NCBI GenBank assembly: GCA_903970285.1 | Contig: CAJCHN010000080.1 | Coordinates: 1-64,000, forward strand | Reading direction: 5' to 3' | Source: Rhodanobacteraceae bacterium | Lineage (GTDB): Bacteria; Acidobacteriota; Terriglobia; Terriglobales; Acidobacteriaceae | DNA length: 64,000 bases | In this document: positions 48,990-57,611 of the stretch, one piece after another | How the letters are laid out: each line of letters begins with the position of its first letter | Numbering within the stretch: the first letter of the stretch is position 1 | Made by a program: the position numbers and the translations under genes | Notes under the pieces: generated by a model | Database searches by the model: none | Told to the model about the DNA's origin: nothing | Seen by the model: only the letters and a program-made list of their open reading frames with translations

Positions 48990-50402
48990 CTAGAAGTCCA
49001 CGTGCATTCTTACCGACTCCACCAGAATCGGGCCGCGATCCTGGTTGTAGCCAGGGTGCTCGATGAACTGTCCATCGAGCGCGTAGTAGATTCCCTTCCA
49101 GGCGTGCACGTTGTAGTAGCTCTCGACGATGTCCTCCCGCGCATAGTTCAGCCGGCCGTCGCCCAGCAGAAAGCCGAGGCCGCCCAGCGCCAGGTACGCC
49201 TGGTGATCCTTCTTGATGGCGTTGGTCACGAAGGTGAGGCCGAACTTGTCGTTACGCCGGCCAAAGGCGCTCATGCGGTAGTCGCCGCCGACCGCGAAGG
49301 TCTGGTCGATCTCGGTGTAGGCGAACGACTCGTGCTGCCCCTCGTTCCAGCCAAACTGCCCGTAGACGCGGCCGTTTTCGCTCACTTCCTGCTCGAAGTT
49401 GAAGCCCACGCCGTACTTCATGGTGCTGGCCGGAGCGTGCGCCGTAATCTCCGGCTTGGGCGTCAGGCCTTCCAGAAACTTCTGGTTCTGCACCCGGTAG
49501 TCGCCCATGTTCGCATGGTTGACGAACCCCAGGATGCGCACCGCGCCATTGCGCTTCGCCAGCGAGGGCACATGCCCGCCCGGGCCTTTGCGCAGCTCCA
49601 GTTCGACATTCTGCCCGCTCGACCTTCGCAGTGCATAGTCCAGGTCGATGCCGTTGGCGATGACCGGCATCGCCGCCAGGGCGTAGCGCGCGGTAAAGTC
49701 GCGGTCGGTGTACTCGGCCACCAGCGCGTCCGTGTAGCCGCGGGTGTTGGCGGCGTAGTCCCACGCGCCGTTGTTATCGATCGCCCAGTTCATGAACTGC
49801 AGGTGCGAGTCGGTGCCGACGGAGTTCAGATCGAGCAGGTCCGGCAGGCTCATCCGTCCCACCCAGAACTCCAGCCGCCTCTCCGGCAGCGTGGTTCCCA
49901 GCGAAAACGCCGTCCGCGACGACTCGACGTTCTTGTCCGTCAGGCCCACCACCTGGTGGAACTCGTACCTCGCCAGGTACGGCGTCGAGCCGAGGTTGGG
50001 ATTGCGGACCACGTCGAGATTGGTAAATCCGGCCAGCCCGAGCGCCTCCGAAAGCCCGCGGCCGCCGGCGGCCTCAATGTCCAGGATGCCGTCCGTTTGA
50101 TAGCGAGCACTCTTGACCAGCTGGAACCCCGTGTAGATGGTCCCGATGAGCGAAGTCTTGTACTCGCCGCGGCCGAGAAAGCTGTTCGTGCCTTCGTACG
50201 GCGAGTGAAACGGGCCATGGCTCTGGAAGATGATGTTCGCCTGCCCGCCCAGCAGATACCGGGCAGAGTCGGGATGGGGGAAGATGGTGGGCGCGCCCTG
50301 ATCCGGGGCCGACGCAGGATCCGGCTCCGAAGGGTGCTGCGCGGCCGCCACCCCGCTGCCTGCGAGAAGCAGTCCCAGGAGAAATGAAATTTTGAGCATC
50401 AC
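48990..50402 (-). CDS. Outer-membrane carbohydrate porin, OprB-like
   Basis: A 470-residue protein with signal peptide (ISFLLGLLLAGSGVAAAQ) and alternating beta-strand pattern ending in Phe. The C-terminal YNQDRGPILVESVRMHVDF matches the end of OprB-type porins, which admit sugars across the outer membrane. Further family-like pieces are WVGRMSLPDLLDLN and the last strand pair with GIYYALDGQFIEHPGYN. SD GAGGGG is present. No sugar-utilisation genes adjoin. Confidence 0.82.
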   Translation of the reverse strand: MMLKISFLLGLLLAGSGVAAAQHPSEPDPASAPDQGAPTIFPHPDSARYLLGGQANIIFQSHGPFHSPYEGTNSFLGRGEYKTSLIGTIYTGFQLVKSARYQTDGILDIEAAGGRGLSEALGLAGFTNLDVVRNPNLGSTPYLARYEFHQVVGLTDKNVESSRTAFSLGTTLPERRLEFWVGRMSLPDLLDLNSVGTDSHLQFMNWAIDNNGAWDYAANTRGYTDALVAEYTDRDFTARYALAAMPVIANGIDLDYALRRSSGQNVELELRKGPGGHVPSLAKRNGAVRILGFVNHANMGDYRVQNQKFLEGLTPKPEITAHAPASTMKYGVGFNFEQEVSENGRVYGQFGWNEGQHESFAYTEIDQTFAVGGDYRMSAFGRRNDKFGLTFVTNAIKKDHQAYLALGGLGFLLGDGRLNYAREDIVESYYNVHAWKGIYYALDGQFIEHPGYNQDRGPILVESVRMHVDF

Positions 50403-50493
50403 CCCTCATCTTCGCAGAGAGGCCCAGAAGCGATCTTGAATTTCCAGTGAGCTTCGAGCAAGCCGGACCTCTTCATCGCCGCTCGCCTGCGCT

Positions 50494-51309
50494 TTATCGT
50501 GAAATGCCTTCCATGGGCGAACTGGCAGTCGCGTAGAGCTTCTTTGGCATGCGGCCGGCGAGGAACGCTGCGCGTCCGGCCTGCACCGCCTTGCCCATCG
50601 CGGATGCCATCAACACCGGATTACGGGCACCGGCTATGGCCGTATTCAGCAGCACGCCGTCGAAGCCCATCTCCATGGCCAGTGCGGCATCGGAGGCGGT
50701 GCCAAGGCCGGCGTCAACGATCAACGGCACCTCGGAGATCAGCTCGCGCAGCATGCGCAGGGACGACGGGTTGGCGATGCCGATCCCGGTGCCGATCGGC
50801 GCGCCCAGCGGCATCACCGCGGAGGCGCCGGCATCGATCAGGCGCCGGGCGAACACAATATCGTCGGAGGTATAGGGCAGGACGGTAAAGCCCTCCTTCA
50901 CCAGCACGCGAGTCGCTTCAACGGTCGCCTGAATATCCGGGTAGAGCGTCTTCAGGTCGCCGATCACCTCGATCTTGACCCAGTCGGAGAGACCGACCTC
51001 GCGTCCCAGGCGGGCGGCGCGGATGGCCTCTTCGGCGGTATAGCAGCCGGCCGTGTTGGGCAGCAGGAAGTAGCGCCCGGGGTCGATGAAGTCGAGGAGC
51101 GACTCGGAGGTGCGGTCCAGGTTCACCCGGCGGACGGCCACCGTGACCATCCCCGCACCCGAGGCGGCGATCGCGTCACGGGTCTCCGCCCCATCCTTAT
51201 ACTTGCCCGTGCCGACGATCAGGCGCGACGTGAAGGTGCGCCCTCCGATCACCAGATGATCCAACGCGCCCGCGGCATCCACAGCGTCGAAAGTATGCAC
51301 TGCACTCAT
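50494..51309 (-). CDS. thiG: Thiazole synthase
   Basis: ThiG makes thiazole phosphate for thiamine from deoxyxylulose phosphate, dehydroglycine and ThiS thiocarboxylate. Diagnostic: [12 protein letters not shown], the Schiff-base Lys in [41 protein letters not shown], and the phosphate loop [17 protein letters not shown]. It has 271 residues. No thiS, thiE or thiF gene adjoins, so the pathway is split. TACAAT ends 8 nt before the ATG with no SD. A short leader unit with terminator lies just upstream. Confidence 0.96.
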   Translation of the reverse strand: MSAVHTFDAVDAAGALDHLVIGGRTFTSRLIVGTGKYKDGAETRDAIAASGAGMVTVAVRRVNLDRTSESLLDFIDPGRYFLLPNTAGCYTAEEAIRAARLGREVGLSDWVKIEVIGDLKTLYPDIQATVEATRVLVKEGFTVLPYTSDDIVFARRLIDAGASAVMPLGAPIGTGIGIANPSSLRMLRELISEVPLIVDAGLGTASDAALAMEMGFDGVLLNTAIAGARNPVLMASAMGKAVQAGRAAFLAGRMPKKLYATASSPMEGISR

Positions 51310-51317
51310 GAGAATCC

Positions 51318-51323
51318 ATTGTA
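51318..51323 (-). promoter_or_regulatory. thiG: -10 hexamer TACAAT for thiG, leaderless-type start
   Basis: TACAAT (minus strand) ends 8 nt before the thiG ATG. It gives thiG its own promoter downstream of the hairpin at 51345-51372. Confidence 0.45.
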
Positions 51324-51344
51324 GTACCCGGCAGAAGACACAAA

Positions 51345-51372
51345 CGGCCCGCCCCAGCGAGGGGGCGAGCCG
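51345..51372 (-). terminator. Terminator hairpin between short leader ORF and thiG
   Basis: An 11-bp GC-rich stem with one mismatch and 6-nt loop (51345-51355 with 51362-51372), followed on the minus strand by TTTGTG. It would end the short transcript started at 51561-51589 or act as an attenuator for thiG. Confidence 0.6.
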
Positions 51373-51473
51373 TCATGCGGTGAACTGTTGAGATTGACCT
51401 GAGGCATCCGCACTCTGCAGATGGGCCTCGGCGCGGAATTTCCGTAGAACGCCAGGACGAAGAGCGGGATGCT

Positions 51474-51539
51474 CTAAGCCTCAGTCACCTCACGTACCGT
51501 TTTGCAACTGTTACTGTCAATTTTCATAGGCTGGACCAT
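51474..51539 (-). CDS. Short peptide ORF (21 or 17 residues) in the thiG leader
   Basis: A short frame reading MVQPMKIDSNSCKTVREVTEA. The near-perfect SD AAAGGAGG (51540-51547) abuts the ATG at 51539 (spacing 0) and lies 12 nt before the next in-frame ATG at 51527, so a 17-residue product is possible. It has one cysteine and no run of thiamine-related or attenuator-type codons. It is flanked by a good promoter and a terminator. It could encode a peptide, or just be translated leader of a small RNA. Confidence 0.45.
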   Translation of the reverse strand: MVQPMKIDSNSCKTVREVTEA

Positions 51540-51560
51540 CCTCCTTTCCCGTGTAAGGTG

Positions 51561-51589
51561 ACCATAAAGGAACGGTCGACCGCCGTCAA
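51561..51589 (-). promoter_or_regulatory. Sigma-70-type promoter of the short leader unit
   Basis: On the minus strand TTGACG (51584-51589), a 17-nt spacer and TATGGT (51561-51566) make the best consensus promoter in the window. Expected +1 is near 51554, about 15 nt before the short ORF. Confidence 0.65.
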
Positions 51590-51737
51590 GCATGGCTTCC
51601 GCTGCGCTGGCCCGGACCATGCCTGCGAGTACCGCTTTGCCTATCAGAAAACAGCGTCCAGACCCCTGCGTTTGTGTCACGCCGACCGGGAGAAATGCTC
51701 TGGCCCTGGCCCACCAAGTCGCGGCAGGCTGCCGCCG

Positions 51738-52955
51738 TCAGCCGCGCCGCGCCTCCGCCATGCGCGCGTAGAGCGCCTGGAGCTGCCGCACGCCGGCCAC
51801 GGCCTCTTCATGATCCACCGTCTCGGTCGCATCGTTCCATCCGCTTACCTCGCCCTGAGCGCTCAACTGCACGACGATCCCATCGCGCCGGCCCAGGATG
51901 TTCAGGTTGTCGAACAGCAACCCGTAGTTCACCTCCGGCTGCGGAATCAACCAGGCGATCTGGCCCCGTACCGGAGTCAGGCTCTGGTCCGTGAAGAGCT
52001 CCCGCGCCGCGTATCCAGTCGAGTGCAGAATCACCGGCTCGGGCAACTGCGCAAACTCCGACGGCGCATGAAATTCGCGGTGAACGATCCTGCCTCCGTT
52101 GAGCTGAAAGTCCTCGGTCAGCTGGTGCGCATAGGCGGTGATATTGAACATCAGGTCCGAGCGGCGGCGCGCCCATCGCGTAGGAAACGGGTGCGATCCC
52201 GCCGGCAGGTCCTCAAAACGTGGATTCAAATCGCGGATCCGGTCCATGTAGTACGCGAACCCGATCGGATCGTCGTCCCGGATCTTCTGCTCAGCCGCGG
52301 TGGGGTGCGGATCCGACAGCACATAGCGTTCGGTGAACTCGACCGGCTCGCCGGGCAGCCCCAGGAAGCTCTGGTAGTAGTGCCAGCTGGTCCGTGCCAT
52401 CTGCTCCCACTGCGCGGCGAAGCCTGGGGCCGCCGCCCTGGTCAGCGCAATGCGCGAGTCCGGCGTCCAGGAGCCGGTCGCTCGAAAGCTGCGTGTCTCC
52501 GACGGCCGATCCCTGGCATAGATCGTGACGGAACGCGCCCCGGCCCGCTGCGCCACGATTGCCGACGTCAGCCCAAGTGCGCCGCACCCCACCACCGCGA
52601 CCTCCGTCGTGGACGGATCGCGGCCGGCCAGCGCCAGGTCCACCGCCAAAGTTCCGCTGCCCCAGGAGAGCGACCAGCCGGAGCCGCCATGCCCATAGTT
52701 GTGCACGACCAGCTTGTCGCCCACGCGCTCCGCCTCGATGCGCGGCCCTTCGGCCCGAAACGGCCGCGTGCACACCGTTATCTTGAACAGCCGGTCCTCG
52801 CGCGCACGAATCGGGCTGAGCGTCGGCACCCGATCGTAAAATGGCAGCGCAGGCACCGTCGGGGCGGGGCTATGGGCAGGCGGATGCACGCAGCCTGCCA
52901 GCGCGGTCGCCGAGGCGAGAGCGGAACTCTGCTGGAGAAAATCGCGGCGCGTCAT
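51738..52955 (-). CDS. Exported FAD oxidoreductase, D-amino-acid oxidase family in circularly permuted order
   Basis: A 405-residue flavoprotein. The N-terminus MTRRDFLQQSSALASATALAGC looks like a Tat signal with a lipobox. Residues 64-72 (RPFRAEGPR) and 83-103 (VVHNYGHGGSGWSLSW) match the DAAO segments RPVRPQI and the PS00677-type signature, which are C-terminal in classical DAAO. The Rossmann dinucleotide motif VAVVGCGALGL comes afterwards, at 119-129, followed by RATGSWTP (158-165). The protein ends with the DAAO middle/late segment (HSTGY at 311, PVRGQI at 328-333, LGRRDG, then the helix EEAVAGVRQL). So the domain order is rotated. It probably oxidises an amine or D-amino acid in the envelope (inference). 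A weak TAAAAC lies 6 nt before the ATG. Confidence 0.8.
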   Translation of the reverse strand: MTRRDFLQQSSALASATALAGCVHPPAHSPAPTVPALPFYDRVPTLSPIRAREDRLFKITVCTRPFRAEGPRIEAERVGDKLVVHNYGHGGSGWSLSWGSGTLAVDLALAGRDPSTTEVAVVGCGALGLTSAIVAQRAGARSVTIYARDRPSETRSFRATGSWTPDSRIALTRAAAPGFAAQWEQMARTSWHYYQSFLGLPGEPVEFTERYVLSDPHPTAAEQKIRDDDPIGFAYYMDRIRDLNPRFEDLPAGSHPFPTRWARRRSDLMFNITAYAHQLTEDFQLNGGRIVHREFHAPSEFAQLPEPVILHSTGYAARELFTDQSLTPVRGQIAWLIPQPEVNYGLLFDNLNILGRRDGIVVQLSAQGEVSGWNDATETVDHEEAVAGVRQLQALYARMAEARRG

Positions 52956-53024
52956 GGCTTGGTTTTATCATGGGTCTGGATGGTGCAGCCTCTCCGTGGA
53001 CCGTGCGGTTCGCGGCCTCGGGAG

Positions 53025-53363
53025 CTAGTACCTCGGGATGGCCGGATCGATCGTGCGGCTGTATCCGTCGATCCCGCCGGCCAGCGACTGCACGTGTTCG
53101 AACCCCTCGCGGCGCAGCCACATCGTCACTGAGAGCGAGCGCATGCCATGATGGCAGAACACCACGATCGGTTGATCCGGGTCCAGTTCCGTATGCGCCC
53201 GGGTTGGAATCTCCGCCATCGGAATAAGCGTGGCACCGGCGAGGGTGGCCGTCGCCGACTCCCACGGCTCGCGGACGTCCAGAAGCAGGGGCGCTTCGGG
53301 TTTTCCGGTTGTTTCCAGGCGCAGCTTTTCAAACTCCTGAGGAGTAATCTCGGGTGAGAGCAT
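53025..53363 (-). CDS. Rhodanese-like sulfurtransferase
   Basis: A 112-residue single rhodanese domain of the GlpE/PspE size. The N-terminal pattern TPQEFEKLRL, LLLDVREPWE, and the active-site loop CHHGMRS with its catalytic Cys are clear, then GFEHVQSLAGGIDGY. The frame is open to 53480 but TATGCT ends 6 nt before ATG 53363, which fits the domain. It is divergent from the NtrC-type regulator over 64 bp. Sulfur-transfer partner unknown; the thiG gene downstream makes a link to thiazole sulfur conceivable but unsupported. Confidence 0.9.
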   Translation of the reverse strand: MLSPEITPQEFEKLRLETTGKPEAPLLLDVREPWESATATLAGATLIPMAEIPTRAHTELDPDQPIVVFCHHGMRSLSVTMWLRREGFEHVQSLAGGIDGYSRTIDPAIPRY

Positions 53364-53369
53364 ACCGAA

Positions 53370-53375
53370 AGCATA
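53370..53375 (-). promoter_or_regulatory. -10 hexamer TATGCT, leaderless-type start
   Basis: TATGCT on the minus strand, 6 nt before the rhodanese ATG, no SD. Confidence 0.45.
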
Positions 53376-53427
53376 ACGCGCCCGCCGCACCCGCGGCCGG
53401 CAGCTGCCAGCCAGGCAAGTACAGGAG

Positions 53428-54813
53428 ATGGCGTTGTTTGAGAAAGTTTTGATCGTCGAAGACGAGGTGCATGCGCGCACCGGGCTGACCGAGCTCGTCT
53501 CCAGCTGGGGCTACCGGGCACGCGGCGCCGCGGACGGACAGGAGGGCCTGGAGCAGGTCGTCGCCTGGTCTCCCGCCATCGTCGTCACCGACCTCAAGAT
53601 GCCCCGCATGGATGGCATGGAGCTGCTCCGCCGGATCGGAGACCTCTCCGAGCGCTTCTGCGTCGTCATGCTCACCGCTCAAGGATCGATTGAGAGCGCG
53701 GTCGAAGCCATGCGCGCCGGCGCCTGGGACTACCTTCCAAAACCGGTCGATCCGGTTCGCCTGCGCGCCATTCTCGACAGCGCCAGCCGCCAGTGCGCGG
53801 CTGTAGCCGAAGAACCCGTTGAAGCCGTGGCCGGCGACCGGCGCTCGGCCAGACGAAGCGATGCATTTGCGGAGCTCGTCGGCTCGTCCCCCGAGATGAA
53901 GACGGTCTTCGCACTGATCGAACGGGTCGCCAGCTCGAATGTCAGCGTGCTGGTCACCGGCGAGAGCGGAACCGGCAAGGAGCTCGTGGCCCGCGCCCTG
54001 CACGAGATGAGCGGCCGCCGCAACAAGCCTTTCGTCGCCGTCAACTGCGCCGCCATCCCCGAGACCCTGATCGAAAGCGAGATCTTCGGCCACGAGCGGG
54101 GTGCCTTCACCGGCGCCCAGGAGCGCCGCGCCGGCTGCTTTGAACTGGCCGAGGAAGGCACGCTCCTGCTCGACGAGATCGGCGAAATGCCTGCCGGAAC
54201 CCAGGCCAAGCTGCTGCGCGTCCTCGAGGATCGCAAGCTGCGCCGCCTCGGATCTAAGGCGGAGATTCCAGTCGACGTTCGCGTCATCGCCGCAACCAAT
54301 CGCGATCCGCAGGAGGCGGTCGAATCCGGCCACCTGCGCGCCGACCTCTACTACCGCCTGAACGTCTTCAACATCCACATGCCGCCCCTGCGTGCCCACC
54401 TTGAGGATGTCGGCACCATCGCTCACAAGATGATCCAGCAGATGAACGAAAAGCATGCATGCCGCGTCAACGGCATGTCGCAGGAGCTGCAGCGCCGGCT
54501 CGAAAGCTACCGCTGGCCGGGCAATGTGCGTGAACTGCGCAACACCGTTGAACGCGCCGTGGTCCTGGCCGGGGAGGGACAACTCAGGATCGAACATCTG
54601 CCCCCCGGCTTCGGCGAAGCTCCGGTCCGTTCCGCCCCGGTCAGCGACACCGCGGTCACGGTGCAGGTCGGCACCACCGTCGATGAGGCGGAGCGGCAGT
54701 TGATCGTCAAAACCCTCAGCTCCACCAATAACAACAAGACCAGGGCGGCGGAGATCCTCGGCATCTCCACCAAGACGCTGCAGAACAAGCTGAAGGAATA
54801 CGCCCGGGAGTGA
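53428..54813 (+). CDS. Sigma-54-dependent response regulator, NtrC family
   Basis: A 461-residue three-domain activator. Receiver domain (residues 5-120) with phospho-acceptor D55, T83 and K105; AAA+ domain with Walker A GESGTGKE (178-185), the sigma-54-contacting GAFTGA (225-230) and Walker B LLLDEIGE (246-253); Fis-type helix-turn-helix at the C-terminus (NNNKTRAAEILGISTKTLQNKLKEY). SD AGGAG abuts the ATG; an in-frame TTG at 53434 has 6-nt spacing and could be the true start. It precedes its kinase by 102 bp. The signal and targets are unknown. Confidence 0.95.
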   Translation: MALFEKVLIVEDEVHARTGLTELVSSWGYRARGAADGQEGLEQVVAWSPAIVVTDLKMPRMDGMELLRRIGDLSERFCVVMLTAQGSIESAVEAMRAGAWDYLPKPVDPVRLRAILDSASRQCAAVAEEPVEAVAGDRRSARRSDAFAELVGSSPEMKTVFALIERVASSNVSVLVTGESGTGKELVARALHEMSGRRNKPFVAVNCAAIPETLIESEIFGHERGAFTGAQERRAGCFELAEEGTLLLDEIGEMPAGTQAKLLRVLEDRKLRRLGSKAEIPVDVRVIAATNRDPQEAVESGHLRADLYYRLNVFNIHMPPLRAHLEDVGTIAHKMIQQMNEKHACRVNGMSQELQRRLESYRWPGNVRELRNTVERAVVLAGEGQLRIEHLPPGFGEAPVRSAPVSDTAVTVQVGTTVDEAERQLIVKTLSSTNNNKTRAAEILGISTKTLQNKLKEYARE

Positions 54814-54915
54814 AGCGATCTCCGGAGGGGTGCACCACTCCACAGCAACAGGAGATTTGTTCACACTGCGACGATACGCTGAACGGGCGCGGCAACTTCG
54901 CGGATCGGGGTCCGA

Positions 54916-56832
54916 ATGCGGCTGAAGACAAGATTGGTGCTGGCTGCGACCTCGGTCACATTCGCGATCGTGCTCGTGTTGTCTCTGCTGTTTCTGGCGG
55001 AACTCCTGCGCCAGAGAATTACCCAGACCGCCTCGAGCAACGAAGTCATGGCCCGCCAGCTGCTCATGATGACCCGCCAGGCCGTCGAGGTGGAACTGCC
55101 CGAAAGACCACCGGCCGACGCCAGTGACCAGGCCCTCGCGGTCGCCGTCAAAGATGCCCTGCGCAGTCATCAGCCGCTGATCGACACCATGAGCGCGTTC
55201 GTCCGCTACAGCCCCTCAGTTCAGGATGTCAGCGTCACCGACGCCCGCGGCTTGACGCTGGTCAGCACGGACCCGACCATGCTCGATCATCCGGCCGCGG
55301 AGAGAGTGAGCTTCGATCGCGTGCAGAGCGCCGGCGTCCTCTGGCAGGCACGCCAGGTCTTCGGACGGGCCAGGGTGCTGGACGTGGCCATGGCGCTTAA
55401 CCGCAATGGCAAGCCCTTCCTGTTCGTCCACCTCGGGGTGCGCTCCAGCTTCCTCAGGGAGACCTATATCCCCTGGCTCAAGGATGCGCTTCTGCTGGTC
55501 CTGCTCTGCAGCGTGATCACGATGGTGGCGGCCGGGCTGCTGGCCAACATGGCGCTGCGTCCGATTGAAGACATCAGCCGCCGGCTCGAGCGCCTTGCCG
55601 CTCCCTCTGCAGAGCCCCTCGCCCTGCACGACGGACGCGACGCCGTCATTCGAGTCACCCGCACCATCGAGCGGCTGGGCGAGCAGATTCAGACCACCGA
55701 AGCCGGATTCAGCCACTTGCAGGCCGGGTACACCAGCCTGCAAAATAATCTCACCCAGGTGCTTGATACCCTCAGGGATGGGGTACTGTTGTTTACCGGA
55801 GATGCCCGCGCCGCCATGGTCTCCGATGCCGTCGCCAACTTTGTCGAAACCGACGGGCTCCCTCTGCTCGGACGCCAGGTGCAGGAGATCTTCAAGCGCG
55901 AGACTGCCCTTGGACGCGCCGTCCTCGAGGCTTTCGACCTGCAGCGGAATATCACTTCCTCCAGCGTCCGTCTTGAAGATGGGCGCATCGTCGAAATCTC
56001 CGTCGACCACATTCGGCATCACGCTGGAGAACGGATGGGAACCCTGTTGACGCTGCACGACGCCGGCTCAGCCCTCAAGCTCGAAAAAGAGCTGGAGGTC
56101 TCGCGCCGCCTGGCCGCCGTAGGCCGCCTCACCGCCGGCGTCGGACACGAGGTCAAGAATCCCATCAACGCCATGGTCGTTCACCTGGAGTTGCTCAAGA
56201 GCAAGCTCGCCGCGAACCCCGAAGCCGCCAACGGCGCCCAGCGGCATGTCGATATCCTCGCCGGCGAGATGCAGCGCCTCGACCGCGTCGTCCAGACCCT
56301 TGCCGACTTCACCCGGCCGATGGAGCTGCATCTCACCGAGGTCGATCTCGGCGACGTCGCCCGCACCGTCCTCGAGCTTACCGGCGCCGGGATGGAAGAG
56401 CATGGCGTGCGCCCGCAGTTCGATGCGCAGCCCGTGCGCGTGCGCGCCGACGAAGAGCTGCTGCGTCAGGCCCTGTTAAACCTGGTCCTCAATGCCATGC
56501 AGGCCATGCCCGGTGGAGGGCTGCTGAAGGTCGCGGTTTCGCGCGAAGACGATACCGCCGTCGTCAGCGTCGAGGATCAAGGCGGCGGCATCGCTCCGGA
56601 GTTGATGCCGCGCATCTTCGACCTCTACTTCACCACCAAGCCCAGGGGCAGCGGCATCGGCCTGGCCATGACCTACCGCATCGTCCAGATGCACGGCGGC
56701 GCCATGGAAGTCCGGTCCGAACCGAATCGCGGCAGTGTCTTCACCATGCGGCTGCCCGCTCTTTTCTCGCAGGCATCCCCCGGACCGCGCAGCCGGGAAC
56801 GAGCGCATACCGCGACCGGAGAGCTGGCGTGA
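54916..56832 (+). CDS. Membrane sensor histidine kinase
   Basis: A 638-residue kinase. TM1 at residues 8-28, an extracytoplasmic region of ~160 residues (with EVMARQLL ... DVSVTDARGLTLVSTDP, PAS/Cache-like), TM2 at 188-210, HAMP 211-262, a PAS-like region about 275-385, then HisKA with H411 (GVGHEVKNPINAM) and HATPase_c with NLVLNAMQAMP, VEDQGGGIAPE and TTKPRGSGIGLAM. The second kinase partner of the upstream NtrC-type regulator. It overlaps the next gene by 4 bp. Confidence 0.94.
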   Translation: MRLKTRLVLAATSVTFAIVLVLSLLFLAELLRQRITQTASSNEVMARQLLMMTRQAVEVELPERPPADASDQALAVAVKDALRSHQPLIDTMSAFVRYSPSVQDVSVTDARGLTLVSTDPTMLDHPAAERVSFDRVQSAGVLWQARQVFGRARVLDVAMALNRNGKPFLFVHLGVRSSFLRETYIPWLKDALLLVLLCSVITMVAAGLLANMALRPIEDISRRLERLAAPSAEPLALHDGRDAVIRVTRTIERLGEQIQTTEAGFSHLQAGYTSLQNNLTQVLDTLRDGVLLFTGDARAAMVSDAVANFVETDGLPLLGRQVQEIFKRETALGRAVLEAFDLQRNITSSSVRLEDGRIVEISVDHIRHHAGERMGTLLTLHDAGSALKLEKELEVSRRLAAVGRLTAGVGHEVKNPINAMVVHLELLKSKLAANPEAANGAQRHVDILAGEMQRLDRVVQTLADFTRPMELHLTEVDLGDVARTVLELTGAGMEEHGVRPQFDAQPVRVRADEELLRQALLNLVLNAMQAMPGGGLLKVAVSREDDTAVVSVEDQGGGIAPELMPRIFDLYFTTKPRGSGIGLAMTYRIVQMHGGAMEVRSEPNRGSVFTMRLPALFSQASPGPRSRERAHTATGELA

Positions 56833-57398
56833 CGTTTCATTCGTGGATCACCATCCCGCCGCTTGCGCTCGCCTGCGCCCTCACCACCGGCTGCCGCCAT
56901 CGTGCCCAGGTAGCCGCGATGCCGCCTCTCACCCCACCCTCCAGTGTGCCTCTGGTTCCTGCTCCCGAGCCCGCTACCCCGCCGCAGGTCGCGAGTGTCC
57001 CGGTCTCCCCCGCCCCGATGCCCAGCCGGCCAGTTCAGCCAAAGGCGGCCAAGCCCCGGAAGAAGCAGCCTGCGGTTGCTCCGCCTCCTGCGCCGGCCCC
57101 GGTCGAGGTCGCCAGTGCCGCTCCGCCGCCGCCGCCTCCCGCCGCCGTCATCGGCGCCCTCAGCGAAGGCGGAAACGCCGCGCCCGCCGAGCAGCAGAAG
57201 GCCGCGGAAGCCATCACCGCCGTCGAAAAGCGCCTCGCCGAGCTGCCTTCCTCCACCCTCGACGCGCAGCGCGACGGCATCACCCGGGTCAGGAACTTCC
57301 TCCGCCAGGCCAATGACGCGCTCAAGACCGGCGATGCCGACGGGGCCTGGACCCTCGCCACCAAGGCCCGCGTGCTGCTCGATGATCTCTTGAAGTGA
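56829..57398 (+). CDS. Lipoprotein-like Pro/Ala-rich protein coupled to the histidine kinase
   Basis: A 189-residue protein with a signal/lipobox-like N-terminus (IPPLALACALTTGC), a Pro/Ala/Val-rich linker to about residue 115, then a short helical domain (AAEAITAVEKRLAELPSS ... RVRNFLRQANDALKTGDADGAWTLATKARVLLDDLLK). GTGA overlap with the kinase stop makes it the third gene of the two-component operon. It may report envelope state to the kinase (inference). No family recognised. Confidence 0.75.
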   Translation: MTFHSWITIPPLALACALTTGCRHRAQVAAMPPLTPPSSVPLVPAPEPATPPQVASVPVSPAPMPSRPVQPKAAKPRKKQPAVAPPPAPAPVEVASAAPPPPPPAAVIGALSEGGNAAPAEQQKAAEAITAVEKRLAELPSSTLDAQRDGITRVRNFLRQANDALKTGDADGAWTLATKARVLLDDLLK

Positions 57399-57432
57399 GC
57401 CGCCGCGTCAGAAACTCCCTGGCCTCACCCGG

Positions 57433-57450
57433 CCTCACCCCTTGGTGAGG
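57433..57450 (+). terminator. Hairpin after the two-component operon
   Basis: CCTCACC (57433-57439), 4-nt loop, GGTGAGG (57444-57450), preceded by a duplicate GGCCTCACCC. No T tract follows, so termination is uncertain. Confidence 0.4.
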
Positions 57451-57512
57451 AGATGCGGAATAGGTGACACTCGCAACTGCCCTGCTGCGGCACACTCCAA
57501 CCGAGCCAGATC

Positions 57513-57564
57513 TTCCACCCGCCGCAAGCCGTTCCACCCGCCGCAAGCCGTTCCACCCGCCGCA
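57513..57564. repeat. 19-bp tandem repeat upstream of lepB
   Basis: TTCCACCCGCCGCAAGCCG occurs at 57513-57531 and 57532-57550, with a third partial copy (14 bp) at 57551-57564. It ends 47 bp before lepB. Confidence 0.75.
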
Positions 57565-57611
57565 GGAATTTGGCTCTAGGATAGAAGGAGACAACCGGGG
57601 AGAGAACCACC

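Noticed and set aside
51345-51560. TPP riboswitch in the thiG leader
   Set aside because: The conserved CUGAGA and pyrophosphate-helix elements are not present on the minus strand; only a plain hairpin is seen.
51474-51680. thiS candidate upstream of thiG
   Set aside because: No ThiS-like beta-grasp sequence and no C-terminal GG.
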